From the NCBI GenBank assembly GCA_013420905.1, contig JAAXNY010000001.1, positions 6,944,001-7,008,000 on the forward strand: a stretch of DNA of 64,000 nucleotides. The letters are read 5' to 3'. The stretch comes from Collybia mongolica (lineage: Eukaryota; Basidiomycota; Agaricomycetes; Agaricales; Clitocybaceae). The notes under the pieces were generated by a model. It was not told where the DNA came from and did no database searches. It worked only from the letters and a program-made list of their open reading frames with translations. This document shows, in pieces, positions 1 through 11,160 of this stretch. The position numbers and the translations under genes were made by a program. Position 1 is the first letter of the stretch; every line of letters starts with the position of its first letter.

Positions 1-339
1 GTCCGCATCTCCTTACAAGCCGCGAACTGCACCAAGGATCTCTCCAAGGGTCTGGTTGAGAACTTAGAACTCGAGATCGGCGGAATCAAGTTCTACTTGC
101 AAGCGCACGTCATTCGCGAACCAGCCTACGACATTCTTTTAGGTCGCCCCTTCGATGTACTCACTGCCTCGCAGGTCAAGAATTCGACTAATGGCGATCA
201 AGTCATCACCCTTTATGATCCCAACTCGGAGAAAGCCACCACTGTCCCAACTTTCAAACGAGGCAAGCCGCGATTCAAGATTCCTCCTCCTGCTCCAGAA
301 CAACACGAATTACCAATGGCAGCGATCGGAAATTTTTGA
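1..339 (+). CDS. Element 1 retropepsin-like protease, C-terminal part
   Basis: The frame is open from base 1 to a TGA at 337-339. The segment ILLGRPFDVLTASQVKN matches the ILLGRPF block of clan AA retrotransposon proteases and aligns with element 2 ([17 protein letters not shown]). The catalytic Asp lies left of the window. The last sense codons AAT TTT form a slippery heptamer with the preceding A, and the pol frame is -1 relative to this one. This implies a PR-pol fusion made by frameshifting. The true start is not visible. Confidence 0.75.
   Translation, partial: VRISLQAANCTKDLSKGLVENLELEIGGIKFYLQAHVIREPAYDILLGRPFDVLTASQVKNSTNGDQVITLYDPNSEKATTVPTFKRGKPRFKIPPPAPEQHELPMAAIGNF
330..336 (+). 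other. Candidate -1 ribosomal frameshift heptamer, PR/pol of element 1
   Basis: The sequence AAATTTT (A AAT TTT in the protease frame) fits the X XXY YYZ rule and is followed directly by the TGA stop. Slippage would enter the frame that runs on through the pol linker. The related heptamer A AAU UUA is the Rous sarcoma virus gag-pol site. Element 2 has the same -1 relation and a heptamer at its own PR/pol border. A downstream stimulatory structure was not tested. Confidence 0.6.
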
Positions 340-3300
340 ATATCGAGGATTTGAGTGACCCAGACACTCAAGGAGAGATCCCATTCGTAGTTTCCACGTA
401 TAAGCTTTCTCACACCACTCAATTATCCTCCATTCCTTCTATTTACGATACCCATTCTATTCCAGGCTACGCTGTTTCAATCCGCTCCGCTACTCTTACA
501 GATTCCACTCGTTCCACTTCTTACTCCGAAGTCGCAAACCCCGTGATCTATACCCAATTTGCTACGTCGTTAACCCCTACTCCTGACTCAACTACATATA
601 CACTCCCCAGTAATAGTGCACCAAAATCCGATTTAGTTTCAAACTACTCCTCGTCCGATTCCTCTCAAGTTCCATCATCAGTTTCCGCGAAGCACGAGCG
701 AACCGAGTTCGCTAAGTTCAAGTCAGTTTATCAGTCCATGCCTGCATCGAGTCAGGTATCTGTGCCTGCATCGCGCCAGGTAGTCTCCGAAGTTATCGTG
801 CCTGCATTGAGTCAGGTAGTTGTGCCCGCATCGCGCCAGGTAGTCGTGCCTGCATTGAGTCAGGTAGTCGTGCCCGCATCGCGCCGGGTAGTCATGCCTG
901 CATTATGCCAGGTAGAGTCTCAAGTATCAAAGTCTGTTGCAAACCAGACCTTTCCCGAACGCCTCGCACTAGCTGTCAAGAGGAAGTACAAGCCAGTTGC
1001 GAAGAAAGTCAAAGCAGTTCCCGCAACCTTACCAGAGGATTTCCGCATCGTCCGAAACATTCAAGGCGATCCACTTGCATCCACTCCCATCCTTTCCCCA
1101 ATCACATCCGACTTCACTCCAACGGGTCATTACAACAAAGATGGCTACAACATTATTGAGAAGAACCACCCTCCCGGATTTCTTACTTCGGAAGAGCGCC
1201 GATTCATGCACAACTTTATGATGATCAACAACGATGGGTTCGCATGGAACGAGTCGCAGAAGGTTCATTTCGCAAGGACTTCTTCCCTCCCATCCGAATG
1301 GCCATTACCGAACACGTACCTTGGGCGCTCAAAAACATCCCCATTCCACCAGGCATCTACAACGACGTTCTCGACATTGTGCGCAAAAAGATTGCAGCTG
1401 GTGTATACGAACAGTCGAACTCGTCTTACCGCTCAAAATGGTTTACCGTACTTCGCAAAGGTGGAGGCAAGTTACGAATCGTACACGACCTCCAACCACT
1501 CAACGCAGTTACAATTCGCGATTCGGGAATGCCGCCGTACACTGAACAGCTCGCTGAGTCGTGCGGAGCTCGTGCATGTTACGGACTTCTAGATTTATTC
1601 GTTGGATATGATGAACGCGCACTAGCAGTTGAGTCTCGCGATCTCACAACATTCCAAACCCCTCTAGGAACGTTCCGACTCACCTCAGTACCAATGGGAT
1701 GGGCTAACTCGGTCCCCATCTTCCACGGCGATGTAACGCATGTTCTACAAGACGAAATCCCAGACATCACAATCCCATTCATCGATGATGCGCCGATCAA
1801 AGGTCCACCCACGCGTTACGAACTTCCAGATGGATCGTACGAAACTCATCCAGATAACCCAGGCATTTGTCGATTCGTTTGGGAGCACTTCCAAAATCTC
1901 AATCGAGTCGTCCAGCGCATTCGCTATGTCCATTGTACCTGGTCAGGTCCCAAGGCCTTTCTTTGCGTTCCCGAAACCCTTATTGTCGGACACCGGTGTA
2001 CGTACGAAGGAAGACAAGCAGTAGAAAGTAAAGTTGCCAAGATTCGCAATTGGGGTCCTTGTACCAACCTCTCAGATGTCCGAGCCTTTCTAGGCACCGC
2101 TGGCCTCATGCGCATTTTCATTAAGGACTTCGCAACCATAGCTCGACCCCTCACCTGTCTCACACGCAAGGACACCGAATTTGTCTTTGGACCCGAAGAA
2201 AGGGCATCCCAGGAAGCCCTCAAGCATGCAATCATTCATTCCCCCGCAGTTCGTACTCTCGACTACACCAGCGAGCGACCCGTCTACCTCTCAGTGGACA
2301 CTTCTTACATCGCGATTGGCTATGTTCTTGCGCAGCAGCATCCCGACTCACAAACACAACGATACCCTAGTAGATTTGGGTCCATTCTCCTCAACGAACG
2401 TGAAGCAAAGTATTCACAACCGAAGCTCGAGCTATATGGCTTATTCCGTGCACTACGTGCCACGCAACTTTATATCATAGGAGTGAAGCATCTCATCGTC
2501 GAAGTTGACGCGAAATACATCAAAGGCATGCTCAACAACCCAGATATCCAACCGAACGCCACTATCAACCGATGGATCGCAGGTATTCTCTTGTTCGATT
2601 TCAAGCTCGTCCATGTTCCAGGAGTCACACACGGACCTGATGGACTTTCCCACCGAATTGCGCAACCCGAGGATCCTCCTCCGGAAGATGATGACTTTGA
2701 AGATTGGATCAACCGCGCGTATGGATTCATGCATCTCATCAACGGAGTCCCAGTCACGCACAATGCAAAAACCTACGTTTCGCTCATTACACTCAAGACA
2801 TCTGACAGCAATGCTTTCCGTTTCACTTGCACCCCATCCTCCTCTTTCGCAGATTATCGATCCACCTTCACTGACACCATAGAAACATTTCCCGACTTTA
2901 CCCCTCCACCACCTCCTCCAGCAGACGAAGTAGCTATTCCGCGAAGTAAAGAACAGGACGACTCCGACTTGAGACTTAACACCATTGTCACCTTCCTCCA
3001 AGATACCCAGCGACCCTCCGGCATGAATGATCAAGACTTCAAGAGACTAATTCGATATGCGCAACTATTCTTCTTCAAGGGTAAAGTATTATGGCGTAAG
3101 GACATTCATGGTTTTCATAAAGTAGTCATTCCCCCAATTCGTCGCTTGGCACTGATAATCCAAGCGCACGACTTTGTGGGGCATCGCGGTATTTATCCGA
3201 CGAAAGCTCACCTTATTGAGCATTTCTGGTGGCCCCATCTCCGAGCGAACGTCAAGTGGTTTGTGGATTCTTGCCACATCTGCCAAACCCGACAGACGCG

Positions 3301-4354
3301 AAAGATCAATATTCCGCCCGTAGTCGCGATGCCTGCTCCGCTGTTTCGCAAGGTATACATCGACACAATGATGATGCCTAGTGCGGGAGGGTTCCGCTAC
3401 GTCGTACATGCTCGTTGTTCTCTTTCTTCTTATCCCGAAGCTCGCATGCTCCGCGCAGAAAATCATGAAACTTTAGCTGACTTTATTTTTCAAGATATTA
3501 TTTGTAGGTGGGGTGCCCTCTCCGAAATAGTCATGGACAATGGGGGACCCTTCGTCAAGGCTGCGTCCGAACTTGCAAACCGACACAAAATTCGACATAT
3601 CACTATTTCGGGATACAATGCGCAAGCCAATGGTCCAGTAGAGCGCAAGCACTGGGACCTGCGACAAGTCCTCTACAAGATCGCAGATGGAGTTGAGAAG
3701 AAGTGGTTCCGAGGATTTTACTCTGCACTTTGGGCGGAGCGCATTACCCCAACGCGCACTCTAGGCTACAGTCCTTACTTCGCGGCGCACGGTATTCATC
3801 CCATTTTACCTTTCGACATTGACGAGGCAACATACCTTCTCCCTCCTCCTGATTCCATCCTCAGTCCGGAAGATCTCATCGTTCGTCGTGCTTGTCAACT
3901 TCAGCGTCGCCAATCTGATCTGGAAGACCTCCGTCAACGCGTGTTCAAAGCTCGCCAACAACATATGCATCGATTCTCAGCACAACACCCGACCAAGATC
4001 AAAGATTTTAACTTTGTGCGCAGTGCACTTGTCCTGATGCGCAACACGCAGATCGAGAAATCCCTCAATCGCAAAATGAGACCTCGATACTTGGGACCTT
4101 ATATCGTTGTGTCCCGCAACCGTGGAGGAGCTTACATCTTGGCGGAGTTAGATGGAACAATCCTGGCGTCACTGGTAGGAGCCTTCCGCGTCATTCCTTA
4201 CTACGCGCGCACTTCGCTTCCTTTGGCTGGCATACTTGACAAAATCGACATATCTCGTGCGGAACTGCGGCGCAGAGAAGATTCAGACGAAGCTGATGAA
4301 GAATACAATGGAGCTGATTTCCCCGACTTCACCGATGACGATAGCCATGATTAG
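336..4354 (+). pseudogene. Element 1 pol (RT, RNase H, integrase), one frameshift
   Basis: Two overlapping frames encode one Ty3-type Pol. The first (336 to about 1259) holds a Ser/Pro/Val-rich linker and the start of RT up to GFAWNESQ. The second (about 1259 to 4354) continues with EGSFRKDFFPP. Element 2 reads [19 protein letters not shown] in one frame, so the two parts align residue for residue across a one-base loss near 1257-1261. RT has IPFIDD (about 1779) for the YxDD box, RNase H starts near LSVDTSY (about 2290), and integrase has an HHCC finger ending CHICQT (about 3280). The DDE residues are in YIDTM, MDNGG and VERKHW. No chromodomain is seen. The frameshift disables this copy. Confidence 0.85.
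737..912 (+). repeat. 24-bp minisatellite coding V-P-A-x-x-Q-V-V repeats
   Basis: About seven 24-base units encode variants of VPASRQVV, VPALSQVV and MPALCQVE in the linker between protease and RT. One interval is longer by four codons (SEVI). The units alternate between a TCGCGCCAG form and a TTGAGTCAG form, which suggests expansion by two-unit blocks. The linker of element 2 lacks these repeats. Confidence 0.85.
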
Positions 4355-4524
4355 TTATTTATTTCTCTTTCCCATTCTCTCCCATTCTCCCCTTTTAATT
4401 CGCCTCTTTACTTCGCAAATTTCTATGGACTCTCTCATTCCCCACCCCTACTCAGTTTACATCGTCTCTCATCAATTGCACACTTACTAGATTCTATTTC
4501 CTTTCCCTCATGCCTTCTTCCTGG

Positions 4525-4552
4525 GGACAGTCAGTATTCAGTCCAGGGGAGG
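4525..4552 (+). repeat. Internal copy of the polypurine-tract region
   Basis: Bases 4525-4552 repeat, almost base for base, the 29 bases that precede the 3' LTR (6896-6924): GGACAG, TCAGTATT, then CAGTCCAGGGGAGG. It lies just after pol and before the 3' end of the antisense gene. It may be a second (central) plus-strand priming site, or the mark of a past end of the element before the antisense module was gained. Confidence 0.7.
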
Positions 4553-4727
4553 AGGCCCCCCCCCTTTTGTGCCTTATTCATTTCATTTTCTTTTCACTCT
4601 ACCTTACTTCGCGATCTTTCTTTACTAATTCACACAAGGCAAGAACGAAAATCTGCGCATTGCTATTGCGCGCGACTCAAGATATACACAACGAGATGTA
4701 AAAACGAAAAATCTTCCAAACCCCCTT

Positions 4728-6401
4728 CTACTTCTTCGCAGCGGCGTCCAACTCGGCCTTTTGGGATCGGAGAGTCGCAATCATGGCAAGGTGGACGTCC
4801 ACCAACGTCTCGAGACGCTGGATCTCGTCCCCCAGGTGCTTGGCCTGCATTCCTGCAACTCCGCGCGCGTTTGAGATGTCCAAGGTAGGGGCCTTGGCCT
4901 GCAAGTTCGATTGAGATGCCCCAGTTGCTACCTTTCCACCTCTCTTGTAAACCTTTCCAGCGGCGGACATCACAGGTAGTTTGACGTCGGTACTGGTGCG
5001 CGCCCGGCGCGGCGGATTTGGACTTCGACGAACAGGGGGTTCTTCTTTGACCACAGGCGTAGTTTTCTTCGTAGGAGGGATGACGATTGTCCGGGAGATC
5101 TCCTCGATGTCGTCCGACCTTTCTTCTTCGTCTGACCCCGCTGCATCCTCATCCTCGTCGTCATCTTTGTCAACTTCCTTCATCTTCCCCTTCACAACTT
5201 CTACTTCCACATCCTCATCATCCACATAGAAACCTTCCAAGGTATCGAATCCGTCTCCATCCTTGGCGTCCGGGAATCGCGGCGCAAATTTCTGAGCTCT
5301 CGCAACACAGGGCTTGCGTTTGAAGGCGCACCCATGGCATCTGTTCTCCCCCTTCGCCCCGACGCAGACCTTTAGGTTGGACCTGCGACATCCCTCGCAA
5401 CGATGTTTGTAGACCTGGGAGATGGACGTTCAACACGAATCGACAGACAAAACAAAAGAACAAACCACGTCGGACAACTGCGTGGCTTCTCCCAAGTACG
5501 CAGCGTACGCCTTAGTGACCCCGCGACCCCTCCTCCGCTTCACTTCTCGCGCCGCTTCATCCCCTTTTGCCGCAGTTTTCCGTTTCTTCCCCGCCACCTT
5601 CGTTACAGGTTTGGAGTTCTCGGGCGATGTGTCTCGCGGAGCCACAGCAGAGGAGGACTCTGCTTGAGTCGTTTTTGGCCTTGCAGTAAGAACTATGCCA
5701 TCAAACAACACACCTTTTTTCTTGAAAACCGGACGAGGTTTGGGCCTCGTCGGGGTTTCCGCCGGTTCTTCATCATCTTCGTCACTCTCCACCACCGCTT
5801 TGCTCTTGACCCTGGTACTACCTTTCTTCCCTGCGACCTTCGGCGTCACACTCACTCCTACGTCGTCCTGCTCTGCCACCACTTTCGGGGCCGTCTGCTC
5901 TGGTCCTCGAGTTGTTGAATCGCGCTGTTCTGAGGGACCAGGTGAAGGCACTACAAGGGGCGCCCCCATCTCGCGCTCGGGGGTCGTGTTCCAGTCCAAC
6001 CAATCCCGGTAAGCATCAGCGATCGTCGCCCACCCAGGCTGGATGTTCCTCCGAATGAATTGGTTGAGGCATTCGACAAAACCTTTCGTAGGCTCCTCGA
6101 ATTCGTGTTTGGTACGGCGCAAACGGTCGATTTCACCCTACATTCGAAAAACACAGCAGTTAGTTAGGAAAACGAGCTTTGAGCCGTTGAAGGAAGACTA
6201 CGGCGGAGAAGAAGTTCACAAAAACACAATTTCACCCACCTGGGCGCGTGCGAAATGCCTCGCGAATTTCAGACCATCCTCAGCACTCAAAACAGCAGGG
6301 AGGGCGTCGATCCGGGCCAACTGGGGCTTCAGGGTTTTGTCAAGGTAACCCAACGTTGTCGGGAGGTCAGGAACGGGAGTACTAGAAGTTGAGGAAGACA
6401 T
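4728..6401 (-). CDS. Antisense zinc-cluster protein gene of element 1, 3 exons, 506 aa
   Basis: Exons are 6401-6240, 6137-5466 and 5414-4728, with all introns in phase 0 (GTGGGT...TAG, 102 nt; GTTTGT...CAG, 51 nt). The first ATG is at 6401. After an N-terminal helical part come long acidic and basic stretches (KKRKTAAKGDEAAREVKRRR is NLS-like). Then follows a six-cysteine cluster, residues about 284-314, with spacing C-x2-C-x7-C-x8-C-x2-C-x6-C, an acidic tract (DDDEDEDAAGSDEEE), and a C-terminal segment likely to form a coiled coil. The spacing is close to fungal Zn2Cys6 DNA-binding domains. The gene lies opposite to pol, between pol and the 3' LTR. Element 2 has a 520-aa counterpart with the same cluster and similar layout. 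A DNA-binding or regulatory role is inference. Confidence 0.75.
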
Positions 6402-6910
6402 TTTATTGATAAGATTAGATCACGGAGGGGCGGGCGTTGACTCGGTGTTTGGAAGTGGAGTGGGAATGAGAGAGAAAAGAACGGGTGAGAAATTGCCATG
6501 TTGACTTTCAGGAACCAACCAACACATGACCGTGACGTGTCTCCCCTTTTGGGCCTTGACCACGCGTCAACGATCGACACTTCTCCCGCGACACGGAGCG
6601 TCCGCCGGATCAAATCTATTTTTGTTGCCTTCATCAGAATCCTCTAAGTCCAACTTCGATCATTTGCTTACCTTCGCATGTTCCTTACTTCGCGAGCATC
6701 TCTGCTTACTTCGCCATGACCCCCTGCCAGCATCCCCTACTTCGCACACGCAATTGCAAGACTGAAATACAGGAATCCCATCGTAGTCGTTGCCTTTGCA
6801 CCCTTCAAAATCTCCGAGCTCCGATTCACATTTTGCCACACCGTTACCTCATGAATTTCACCCAAAAACGTTTTCACCGACATCCGATTGACTGTGGACA
6901 GTCAATATTA
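6402..6910. other. Upstream region of the antisense gene, no gene seen
   Basis: This stretch separates the ATG of the antisense gene from the PPT. I see no clear TATA box in the antisense direction. It holds four copies of the motif YTAC(T/C)TTCGC (near 6667, 6684, 6705 and 6736), which recurs in the other non-coding parts of this element. Confidence 0.5.
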
Positions 6911-6924
6911 CAGTCCAGGGGAGG
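6911..6924 (+). other. Polypurine tract of element 1
   Basis: CAGTCCAGGGGAGG ends directly at the LTR start TGACA. A purine-rich run abutting the 3' LTR is the expected primer site for plus-strand DNA synthesis. Confidence 0.75.
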
Positions 6925-7927
6925 TGACAAGCCTAGCTCGGCGCTAGGCATGTTATTCCTCGTTCAATTGTATTTCGCGCTCACAAGTATACCCATTTCC
7001 TACTCTCATTCGCGCGCATCTACACACGGCTTACTTCGCGCGCAATCTCTCATTCTCAATCTTACTTCGCGACTCTCATACACGCTTATTTCGCAAACTT
7101 CTCTCTTACTTCGGGATCTTCGGGCTTGACCTACTTCGCGTGCTTTAACTCTGTTCTGTCTCGGGGACCCCGGGAACGCCACTCCACAAGTCGGTCGCGG
7201 AAGTCCTTTCCGTCTCAACGACCCTGCTCCGTTTCCGATCAAGGATTGACATCCCGGTGTTCAGTTAATTAGTGATCTCCGTTCTAGGCACGCTCGCCTT
7301 ATCTCTTAGGTATTCCTTAGTTCGCCGTCGCACGAGTTTATCTTAATTTAGTAGTTTGTATCTCGACTCACCTTTCTCCTACTTGAAAATTTTACCTTAC
7401 ATCTCCATTTAGATTCCATGTAGTTAGTATAAAAACCTCTGTACTTTACTACTAGAGAATCAGTACACTTTCCCCTCCTCTCTACATCTAAACTTCGCTC
7501 TCAAACGCTTCTGTGCATACTCAACAAGTTCACAACTGCTCCGACTTATTGACACGAAGTTCGCGCACGCCTGTATACATTTTGTTCGCGAACTACAGGG
7601 CAGCACCTTAATCGTTGTCGTCTTAAGCTCGCGACTTTGTGCGCGGAGAATCTCGAACCTCTAAGTCCGCATTTCAGTTGCGCATTGCGCACTTTGCGTC
7701 TTTTAGTGTCGAAGTCTCACAACTCGTTTGGTTTGTTAGTCACTAAGCGTACCTCTTACTTCGCGCGTGTTACGCACTCCCCTTGGTAATTCTCCGTACT
7801 CCGAACTGTGCACTGATATCTTCTCCCTCCTTTTGATACAGAAAACACCCCTCACTTTCTAGGAGAGGACCTGCGAGATAAGAACGCGCACTTAGTTCTC
7901 ACATCTCGCACGGACTCGTAACTGTCA
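6925..7927 (+). repeat. 3' LTR of element 1 (1,003 bp)
   Basis: The LTR starts TGACA after the PPT and ends TGTCA, a 5-bp inverted repeat of the start, exactly where the LINE resumes. It has a TATA box at 7428-7436 and several YTACTTCGC motifs (near 7029, 7061, 7105, 7130 and 7754). The partner 5' LTR is outside the window, so identity cannot be judged. Confidence 0.75.
7428..7436 (+). promoter_or_regulatory. TATA box in element 1 LTR
   Basis: TATAAAAAC lies about 500 bases into the LTR, in the position expected for the U3 promoter that starts the genomic RNA. An initiation site about 30 bases downstream would place R and U5 in the second half of the LTR. Confidence 0.5.
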
Positions 7928-10891
7928 ACGGTGCTGATGTGTGCCAGTTGGTGGTCTTCAATCTCCATGCCACTTGTAATATGGTGGAGGTGAATCTTGT
8001 GGATGGCGCGGAGCTGCAGCCAAGGCAGCAGCACATCGCACACTTTGAGGGCTGATGCTTGACCTGAGTGGTGCGACACATCAAGGGAACGCCTGAGGGC
8101 GTTGATGGAGTCGGAGAAGATATGGACATCATGGATGTCCTCTAGTCCAATGTCAGCTGCCTGTTGGGCGCCTTCTGCAATTGCTCGCAGTTCGGCGTCA
8201 TCAGACATAGATAGGCCGGTAGCAAACCAGTCCTCATATAAATCTCCATCATGCCAGACGCGGTACACCGCGACTGACTGCATGGGAGGAAGGGGGGTGG
8301 ATGCATCAGTGATAATGCAGATGCTCCATGGGGAATGAGAGGCCTCATCGACAGCGCTCTTCAGCGATGTGGTGCGGTCTTTCATGAATTCCTCGCGGTG
8401 ATCACTGCCCTTAGGTGGGGGGGTGACAATGTCGTAGACAATGCGACCAGGGAACAGGTCCTTGGGGCGCATGCCTGGTTGGTTGAGTGGGTGGACAGGG
8501 TCCAGATCCAGGGAAGAGAGGCCAAGGTTAGACCAGGCCTCTACAATGGGCGATACTAGTTTACCAAGCCTACGGCTTGGGTTGCGGGCATTGAGGGCCT
8601 CAACAGAGAATTTGTGGTTCCCATCGATGAGGCGTCAAAAGGTGTGTGAGGCCTGGAGCGCACGGGAGCGGACATGACTCCTTTCCACCAGCTTTCTGAC
8701 ATGGAGGTGGATAGGGGGTATGCCTGTGAGGGTCTTGCCAGCCCCGTTTGGGGATGTCTTGAAGGCGCCAGTGATCCAAAGGCACGCTCGTCTTTGCATC
8801 TTCCGGAGGTTATCAAGAGGGCCTGCCATGCGGGCCCCTTCGTACATCCAAAGCCTGCTCCCATATGTAGCGATGGGAAGAACACAGGCTCGGTATAGCA
8901 TTCGTTTGTGCTTGGGCCTAAGTCCGCGCACCAAGTTGCCAAGGGAGAGCATAGCCTTTACAGAGGTGAGGGCTTTGTTCGTGTATTGTTTGACGTGCTC
9001 TCTGAATGTGAGGGGACGGTCAAAGAAGAATCCGAGGTAGCGCCAAATGGTGCCAGGGCAGAGGGGGGTGTCCCCAGTATATGGGGCATAGCCAAGGTCA
9101 ATGTCAGGGTTGATATTGCTGTGTTTTTGAGAGAAGTGGAATCCCTCTGACTTGCTGTGTTCAAGAACCAAACCCATAGCCTGGGTGAGCTCGAATACGA
9201 CTTTGTAGGCCCCTTTGAGCTTAACAAGGTTCTGTTCGAATGTGTCCAACTGCACTATAATGGTGCCATCGTCCACATAGGAAATTAGTGAAGCTATGCA
9301 GACCCTCCGTTCGAATTCCTTAAGGAGGGGTGCGAGGCATAGGGCAGAGAGGATGGGGGACATGGCGGAGCCCTGTCCCAGACCCACGCTGGATGGGAAG
9401 AGCAGGGACACTTTGTCATCCCACGCGTATCTAGTATGACGATCAACGAGGTATGACCTGAAGAACGCAACCACTTCTGGTGCGAATCCCTGTCTCTCGA
9501 GGATGTGTAAGAGGACCTCGTGGTTTATGGATGGGAAGAACTGAGCTAGGTTGAAAGCAACGACACTCGTCTTGAGTTTGGCACACCATCCTGAGCAGAC
9601 AACGTGTGTGAGAAAGCAGCCAGCATCCTTGGTGGAGTTCTGACGGACTCCTCCGAACTGATTGGGGTGAAGTACACCATGTTGAGCAGCTTCAAACTGC
9701 ATCCTGGTGGACAACATTTTCTCTAGAAGTTTTCCCAGTGTGTTCAATAGAACTATTGGGCGAAACGACTTGGGAGTGTCATACGATGGTTTACCTGGCT
9801 TGGGTATGACCACCGTAATGGATGCTTTAAACTCGGCAGGCCAATGGCCTGACAGCGTTTGCAAGCCACAAGAGTAGTTTGCTGCACAGGTCATCTTGGA
9901 TGATCCGTTTAAGGTGACACCATGAGATGTGATCCGGCCCAGGGGCGGATCGATTCGAGGTGCCTGAAAGGGCATCCGACATCTCAGCGGCAGAGTAGGG
10001 GACCCACACCCGCATTGTGGGTGAGGTCCAAGCGTTGCCCAGCTTGTCAAGGTCAATTGGCCTATCAATAGCTGAGTTGAAGGTGGAGTGCAATGCGTTC
10101 CATAGCGACTCTGTGGTGCTGCATGGCACGCCTTGGTATGAGATAGCCTTGACCGGGGGTGTCTTGCGTGGGCCTACCCAGTCCATGAGATCCCATGGTC
10201 TGAGGTTAGTATTAGCAATTTCGTCGATGCGTTTGTCAAAGTGCTTTTGTTTCGCTCTATGCATGGCGGCCTTGAAGGCCTTCCAGTCCTCTGGGAGATC
10301 AGAGCTCATGGCCTCAGACCTTGTCCAGGCGCAGTCCGAGTCCCACCAAGACTTAGACCGGGCGCAAGCCCGGTTAGTCTTAGTGTGATGGGACCACGCT
10401 GTTTCAAAGCCCTTAGCTATCGCCTGAGCAACTAGTTGAGTTTGTTCCGCTGATGAGACGTCAGGGATTTGGATGAGCCTGAGAAGTGAACACACTTCCA
10501 CGAGGAAAGCGGTCTCTTCTTCAGAGTCAATTTTGATTGACATCTTCCCTTTGGGGAACTCAACCCTAAGGGGGATGTCTAGGAGTAGAGGAAAGTGATC
10601 AGGTTCACCCTTATCACCTATCGTCAGGTTGGCTGTGTAACCCCGGAATGCCGGGACAAACACAAGGTCAAGGACCGAGCCGCACAGGGCCAAATTATAC
10701 AGCCGATGCATGACCCGCCCCGAGGGGGGGGCAATCCGCTCAAGACTGAGGGCGGCTGCGCACTCCATGAGCCTGTTGGCCATGGGGTGCTCATGATTGA
10801 GGGTAGTATCCCAATGCGCTGAGGGGCAATTAAAATCACCCCCATATAGCTAACATTGGGGAACTCATCCAGGTGGTCTTCGAGGAACCGG
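7928..10891 (-). mobile_element. LINE-1, 3' segment (RNase H, RT, part of endonuclease)
   Basis: This is the same family as LINE-2 (46,333-53,884), on the minus strand. The 3' end is cut off by element 1 at 7928. Element 2 splits the endonuclease at 10,891/25,114, and joining the flanks restores the sequence seen in LINE-2 near 50,090-50,120. It is an EN-RT-RNase H non-LTR element of the Tad/I type. Confidence 0.85.
7928..10891 (-). pseudogene. LINE-1 ORF2 remnant: endonuclease end, RT, RNase H
   Basis: Read on the minus strand, the frames are 10,783-9827 (endonuclease end and linker, with PDHFPLLLDIPL), 10,068-8635 (RT with SYVDDG and GQGSAMSPILSALCLAPLL) and 8639-7928 (RNase H with ITDASTPLPPMQ). 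RT and linker sit in different frames, so there is at least one indel in the overlap 9827-10,068. A TGA at 8635 (HTF*) replaces the TGT codon read through in LINE-2. The product would prime from nicked target DNA and degrade RNA in the hybrid. This copy cannot make a full protein. Confidence 0.8.
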
Positions 10892-11160
10892 TGAAAGGGG
10901 GCTCCTGGGCTATAAGTGCGCTGATGCTATGAAATGTAATCTCTCTCACACACACACCAAACCTAACAATCAACACACGAACAGTAGGAATCGCCTGTTT
11001 TGAGTTCGGGTTCAAGTGCTTAGAAGCACTAAGCTTTGAATAGTACTAGCCAAAGCCCTTTCCAATGATCTCTCGACGGGTTCGATTTAGACAAAAGCTT
11101 CAACACAGGTTCAAAAACCTGCTAGGTATATTTATAATATCTCTCGATCCAATAGACTGA

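Larger units (their letters stand above)
1..7927 (+). mobile_element. Element 1: Ty3-type LTR retrotransposon, 5' end outside window
   Basis: The order on the + strand is protease end, pol, an antisense gene, a polypurine tract and a 3' LTR. The 5' LTR, gag and most of the protease lie left of base 1. The right edge is set by the LTR end TGTCA at 7927, because the next base resumes a LINE that aligns with LINE-2 near 47,140. The element therefore sits inside LINE-1. Its pol is frameshifted, so this copy looks inactive. It is related to element 2 by protein but not by LTR sequence. The target duplication cannot be tested because the left flank is missing. Confidence 0.85.

Noticed and set aside
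1250..1265. Programmed frameshift inside element 1 RT
   Set aside because: The shift falls in a conserved RT block, has no slippery heptamer, and element 2 reads the same block in one frame. A one-base loss is the simpler explanation.
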